Shown here: one piece after another, positions 8,231-11,870 of the stretch
Layout of the letters: every line of letters starts with the position of its first letter
Numbering within the stretch: the stretch's first letter is position 1
Assembly (NCBI GenBank): GCA_028565635.1
Contig: JAOXYB010049636.1
Location: forward strand, 1-11,870
Direction of reading: 5' to 3'
Origin: Phoronis ovalis
Taxonomy: Eukaryota > Phoronida > Phoronidae
DNA: 11,870 nucleotides
The notes under the pieces: generated by a model
Told to the model about the DNA's origin: nothing
The model's input: only the letters and a program-made list of their open reading frames with translations
Database searches by the model: none
Translations under genes and position numbers: made by a program

Positions 8231-8427
8231 ATATATGCATCCATGAAATGTTTCCTTATTTCATGAATCATCAGCCAATGAAAAGGGTCATGCAAAGGGA
8301 ATTCATGCTTATGAACAATTAATTATGTGCCTGGACTTGTTGTTCATAAGTGTGAATTCCCTTTGTGTGTGCCTCTTCATGGTCTGGTGATTAACAAAAT
8401 AAGGAAATATTTGTTGGATGCATATGT
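8231..8427. repeat. Long imperfect palindrome, 88-bp arms with 21-bp spacer
   Basis: The left arm (8231-8318) pairs without gaps with the right arm (8340-8427); by hand count 71 of 88 positions are complementary. The inner 26 bp differ at only two positions. Seven of the 17 mismatches become G:U pairs in plus-strand RNA, so a transcript could form a hairpin of about 78 pairs. Plausible origins are a foldback/MITE-type element, an inverted duplication, or a hairpin RNA precursor. It lies 5' of the first death-domain exon of the downstream gene, possibly in its intron. Confidence 0.9.
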
Positions 8428-8773
8428 ATGTCCCCCCACTATATAATATCCAAGTAGTATTTGAAATTGGTCAGAGTTTAAATATAAGTGGATGTTAAAT
8501 GAAAATATTAAATATTTCAGTTTTAAAATTGAAATGTGTATTTTTGATATGCACTTCATCGAAATGCCAGGATGGATTATGCTACATAGTGTTTCTTTTT
8601 ATTCACTTCAAATAATCTGGTTGTCTAATTTAGACACTGCTATTGATAAAGTATTTTCTATGCAATTTATAAGAATTAAAATTAATAGATAATTTAATTT
8701 AATGTAGTGTTTAAATTTTGTTGCTAAATTATAATATTTTAATATGCTTTAACATAACTGGTTGTTTTTTAAG
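8428..8773. other. Non-coding stretch before exon, probable intron
   Basis: AT-rich. Small ORFs on both strands (8492-8692 plus, 8377-8559 minus) have low-complexity, hydrophobic translations unlike any family I know. It ends in the T-rich acceptor GTTTTTTAAG at 8764-8773. Because the next exon starts in phase 1, an earlier coding exon must exist upstream, but I could not locate it. Confidence 0.5.
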
Positions 8774-9028
8774 GGTTGAATTTGACAGTTGGCCAATGTA
8801 AACATTTGGCTGAGAACCTTGAAGATGATTGGATGTATGTTGGCGTGTATCTGCATATCAGGAAGGCAGAACTCGATGAGTTAATTAACAAGTATCCAAA
8901 ACAGTGTGTTAGCAGGAATATAGAAATGTTGAAGAAATGCAACAACACTCAAATGGAATGTCTGCATGTAGCTTTGGAAAAATGCAAGAAATTACATCTG
9001 TTAACTGATCTTAACATCAAGTTACAAG
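8774..9028 (+). CDS. Death-domain exon 1 of downstream gene
   Basis: Internal 255-nt exon, phase 1 at both ends, bounded by TTTTTTAAG (to 8773) and donor AAG|GTGTTT (9029). It encodes one death-domain-like helical bundle: LAENLEDDWMYVGVYL matches the helix with the typical Trp, followed by AELDELINKYP (loop and helix 3-4 with the usual Pro) and further amphipathic helices. INKYP resembles INEKYP in the ROCO death domain at about residue 50. There is no proper ATG at its start, so the product begins in an upstream exon. By family it would mediate homotypic death-domain binding; the partner is unknown. A DED or CARD-like member of the same fold cannot be excluded. Confidence 0.75.
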
Positions 9029-9144
9029 GTGTTTATTAAATATTTTGTAGTACATATATTGTTACTCTACCTCGTATCATATGATGAGTCTCTTGGAAAA
9101 AAATCATTGTTATATCTCATGTTGTACTGCCACTTTTGTTACAG

Positions 9145-9204
9145 ATTTGCCAAGATCAATAAGCTCTTGCGCAAAGGAGGACCTGCAGTTTGCTGCTCAT
9201 CAAG
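9145..9204 (+). CDS. Linker exon 1 of downstream gene
   Basis: Proposed 60-nt exon, phase 1-1, between acceptor TTGTTACAG (to 9144) and donor CAAG|GTAATC (9205). Joined to the previous exon it encodes about 20 residues, DLPRSISSCAKEDLQFAAHQ, with no domain; it would be a flexible spacer between two death domains. Support comes from good splice sites, an open frame and phase agreement on both sides. Short length makes it less certain than the death-domain exons. Confidence 0.6.
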
Positions 9205-10178
9205 GTAATCAGTGACACGAAATGTGTTATTATTATTTCAACTTTAGCTTACAAGTGAGTGAATATATACCAATAATGAAATTAAAGATCGAGTGAAAAT
9301 TTCAGCAAATTAAGTTTAAGTTGGATTTGTTGCATTTTTTTATTGAAAGCATACTTTATAAAATTGTATCTGTATACTATTATTTGAACTATTTCCAGAC
9401 AAGATTCAGGTTTGTTGTTATAGTTTTTGTCTGCAACTGGCAGTCCTATTTCCCAGATTTGGTAAATCTGATTCTAACTTGCCATATAGAGCATTAGATG
9501 CAAAATTATAGCTTGCTGAGTATCGATGCAGTGTTAGTTTAATTTCTCCATGATTTTGAACAAAGGTTATTATTAATGATTATTTACCCACTAAGGCTTT
9601 AGTTTACTTTAATATGAACACAACACTGTCTAAATTGACAAACTGTTTCTTATTAATAACATTTATTTTCTATACCCTTAGTTATGCTTTACTCTGGGAA
9701 TATTACTGACAATTACTTATTAGAGAGAGCAAGCTCAGAGCTGCAGCAGCAAGTTCATGTTACGTAACATATTATGCACTTCTATGCATTTTTTCTGCCT
9801 CATAAATCTTAAATTATAATAAAATAAGCATTACTGCTCCTCTGAAAATCAACTAAAAAAAGTTAATTTGAGACATGTATGGTTTTTCTGCATCAGAAAA
9901 AAGCATATGAATAGCTTCGAGGCAGAATGAATAAGTACCCTCTGCTGCAAGTAAGAGATTTAGGCTTAAAAGTTTGCAAAACATATCGGTCCCGGGACAA
10001 CAGAGTTATTTTGATTATTTTTTAATATGGTATAGTAGGGGAATAAAACTATGAGATGTCTGGTGTGAATGGCTGGTTTTCCTCATGTAGTTGAAACTAC
10101 ATGTACATACCTGTGAGTTTTGTTGAAAGTTAACTGCTATGTTTATTTTAATTATTTTTGTTTTATTTCAAATTTTAG
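9205..10178 (+). other. Intron, nothing further recognised
   Basis: AT-rich. No additional phase-compatible exon or RNA gene could be supported. It ends in a T-rich tract and acceptor AATTTTAG at 10171-10178. Confidence 0.55.
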
Positions 10179-10433
10179 TTTTAATAGCTGACATAGCTCG
10201 AGAGCTTGGTGCTGAGTGGCGAGATGTAGCGAGATGTTTGGAATTCGAAAGCCATGACCTTGATAGATTTTGTGAACACCAACAACATCGACAAAGGAAC
10301 TTAACAATGATGTTAGAGTGGCTGGAAAAAATGGAACTTGCTGGTCAGCATGATTACTGGCTGAAACTGAAGAGTATTTTGATGACATGCAAAAGGGAGG
10401 ATTTAGTTGATCCAATTGACAAATATTTAACAG
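10179..10433 (+). CDS. Death-domain exon 2 of downstream gene
   Basis: Internal 255-nt exon, phase 1-1, the same length as the exon at 8774-9028. The acceptor is TTTTAG (to 10178) and the donor ACAG|GTATAC (10434). It encodes a death domain beginning VLIADIARELGAEWRDVARCL, with the helix-2/3 Trp, then ESHDLDRF, LTMMLEWLEKM and a C-terminal helix ending in PIDKYLT. The start VL-IADIAREL aligns with VLSEDSIADLARGF at the start of the large ROCO exon, supporting homology between the two genes. Upstream in-frame residues from 10139 are only the translated pyrimidine tract. This is the clearest of the small exons. Confidence 0.85.
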
Positions 10434-11291
10434 GTATACGAAATTGCTTAATCTTTTAAGATTTACCAGTTTCTTATCATTATTAGAAGAATTCATTTAC
10501 AAAAAGTTACCAGTGTCTGTTTTGTTGTAATTGGATGGCCAGTGTTTCATGGTCTTGACTCAGCATTAAATGGCAGCAATCAGTTTAGAAATGTATTTTT
10601 TAAGTTAAGCTAAAATATCAACTGCCTTCTATATGAAGTAATCACATTTCAAACTTTAAAAAATGTTATTAATTAGGGCTATCCTTCAGAAAATTTGTAT
10701 TTTTAATGATCATTTCATTTCCTAGAAAACATGCAATTAAAAATTCAGCAACTTATGTATTAAGATATATTTAGTTGCGATAATTTATTAGCATTAAGCT
10801 AAAAAAAAGAATAGCCATTAAAATATATCTTACATGAATATTTTCAAAAGAAATATCGGTATGCAAAACTGCATTCAGACTTTTATTTTTTACTATACAA
10901 TTGTACTTTTGCCTCAACCTCAAGTATAAGTGAAGTAATTAGTTACGGGAGGTAATTCATGGCTTCTCCCATAACAATTTTATAGTAACACAAAAGTCTA
11001 AGAAGTTTTGATAATTCATTTTGGAATTGTCACTTTACGATAAATCCAGTTTATGTCTTGTTAGAGCATTTCGCAGTTTAATTTTGGCTCGATCTGTATT
11101 TCGTGACAAAATTAAGTGTTCAGTATTGATGTATCAGATCCTTTTAATAATTTAGTAAGTGTGACTCAATCATGACAACATTTTTAGACTGGAGATGATG
11201 TTTGTTTAAAAAGTTTAAAAGATTATAATAAAATCTTTTGTTCAGTTGTTGTCTTACTAATATTTATAAGGACTGACATCTTTTTTTACAG
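10434..11291 (+). other. Intron, nothing further recognised
   Basis: AT-rich sequence with no exon I can support. A small hairpin (stem 10942-10951 with 10966-10975, one imperfect pair, 14-nt loop) is the only structure noted. It ends in the acceptor TTTTTTTACAG at 11281-11291. Confidence 0.55.
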
Positions 11292-11366
11292 AAATTGCTA
11301 CAGTTTCTAATAAACAGAACCCTGTTTATTCCCAGCAGGATGCTCCAAGTAAAAATTCTCGAACTG
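11292..11366 (+). CDS. Linker exon 2 of downstream gene
   Basis: Proposed 75-nt exon, phase 1-1, after a strong T-tract acceptor TTTTTTTACAG and before donor ACTG|GTATAA. Its frame reads EIATVSNKQNPVYSQQDA and then PSKNSRT: polar, rich in Ser, Gln and Asn, with no domain, as expected for a disordered linker after a death domain. It continues in frame from the exon ending at 10433. A small exon of this kind could be an alternative cassette, since skipping it keeps the frame. Confidence 0.6.
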
Positions 11367-11859
11367 GTATAACATTTTTTATTTTTAGAAAAACTATTTG
11401 TAATTCTAAAATGAGTACTGTCAATAAGTTTATAGTAGGTTTCTGAGTTATGGTCACACCGGATAAGGTACTAAATACTGGTTTGTGACAGCTGCTCAGG
11501 TTTTTCTAACATCATCAGCTTGGTCTGTCAGGGAATTGCTGAGGAAACACAGAATCCTGAATTCCGTATACATAAATATGTACACACAAGCACTAGTTTA
11601 TGTATTTAGAGGGATAGGGGCCATCAAACTATTCAGGTAGGTAGAGCGGGGGCAAGCTTATTTTCCTACAGGTGTGAAAGGGATATTTTATTTTTTTACT
11701 GTGATAATCTATGACTTTTATTTTGGTCCAGTCAATGTGATAAACGTTATGTTTTATTTTCGTGTTATAGCGTTACAAAAAATTTTGTTTATACAATAAG
11801 ATTATCATTTTTTATTTCTTTGCAATGAAATTGAACCCTCTTGCTTACCCCCTTTGTAG
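11367..11859 (+). other. Intron, nothing further recognised
   Basis: No supported exon inside. A pyrimidine-rich tract at 11836-11856 leads into the acceptor TTTGTAG at 11853-11859. Confidence 0.5.
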
Positions 11860-11870
11860 CTCCTCTAACG
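11860..11870 (+). CDS. Start of a further exon of the downstream gene (cut by window edge)
   Basis: A strong acceptor (CCCCCTTTGTAG) is followed by 11 bases that stay open in phase 1, reading A-P-L-T after joining the previous exon. The exon is cut by the window end, so its length and content cannot be known. Tentative. Confidence 0.4.

Noticed and set aside
8377-8692. Small ORFs 8492-8692 (+) and 8377-8559 (-)
   Set aside because: AT-rich, low-complexity translations overlapping the palindrome or its flank; no homology recognised.
9391-9480. Extra micro-exons after CAG acceptors near 9399 and 9454
   Set aside because: The implied exons (about 11 and 5 nt) break the phase-1 frame.
9743-9948. 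Possible second palindrome (GCAGCAG at 9743-9749 against CTGCTGC at 9942-9948, with TTTTTTCTG words in matching positions)
   Set aside because: Only short words match; the intervening arms show no convincing complementarity.
10152-10496. 114-residue minus-strand ORF
   Set aside because: Antisense shadow of the second death-domain exon.

Overview
This is AT-rich animal nuclear DNA. It has GT-AG introns, a poly(A) signal, non-LTR retrotransposon debris and diverged dispersed repeats. The gene content (death domains joined to an LRR-Roc-COR protein) and repeat style suggest an invertebrate, perhaps a mollusc or other lophotrochozoan, but I cannot fix the species. All genes I can support lie on the + strand.

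Layout. 1-302 is probably the end of an intron. 303-3727 is a large terminal exon encoding death domain, 18 leucine-rich repeats, Roc GTPase, COR and a cysteine-rich tail, that is, a ROCO protein close to MFHAS1 in plan but with an added death domain. An AATAAA signal overlaps its stop codon. 3840-6775 is mostly diverged copies of one dispersed repeat family, interrupted by a second repeat (4905-5215) and by a copy (5299-5378) of the sequence that opens the window. 6776-8040 holds a dead LINE on the minus strand, split by a 411-bp insertion (6950-7360) with a tRNA-like head and a 17-bp minisatellite. 8231-8427 is a long imperfect palindrome.

From 8774 a second gene appears as small exons: death domain (255 nt), linker (60 nt), death domain (255 nt), linker (75 nt), and an acceptor at 11859 opening a further exon at the window edge. 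All four complete exons are phase 1-1. The acceptor of the big ROCO exon is also phase 1 and also sits at the start of a death domain. The simplest reading is a tandem array of related death-domain ROCO genes, with the 3' end of one gene followed by an interior part of the next, whose LRR-Roc-COR exon would lie beyond the right edge. By family analogy these would be cytosolic GTP-regulated scaffolds recruiting partners through death-domain contacts in cell-death or immune signalling; that role is inferred.
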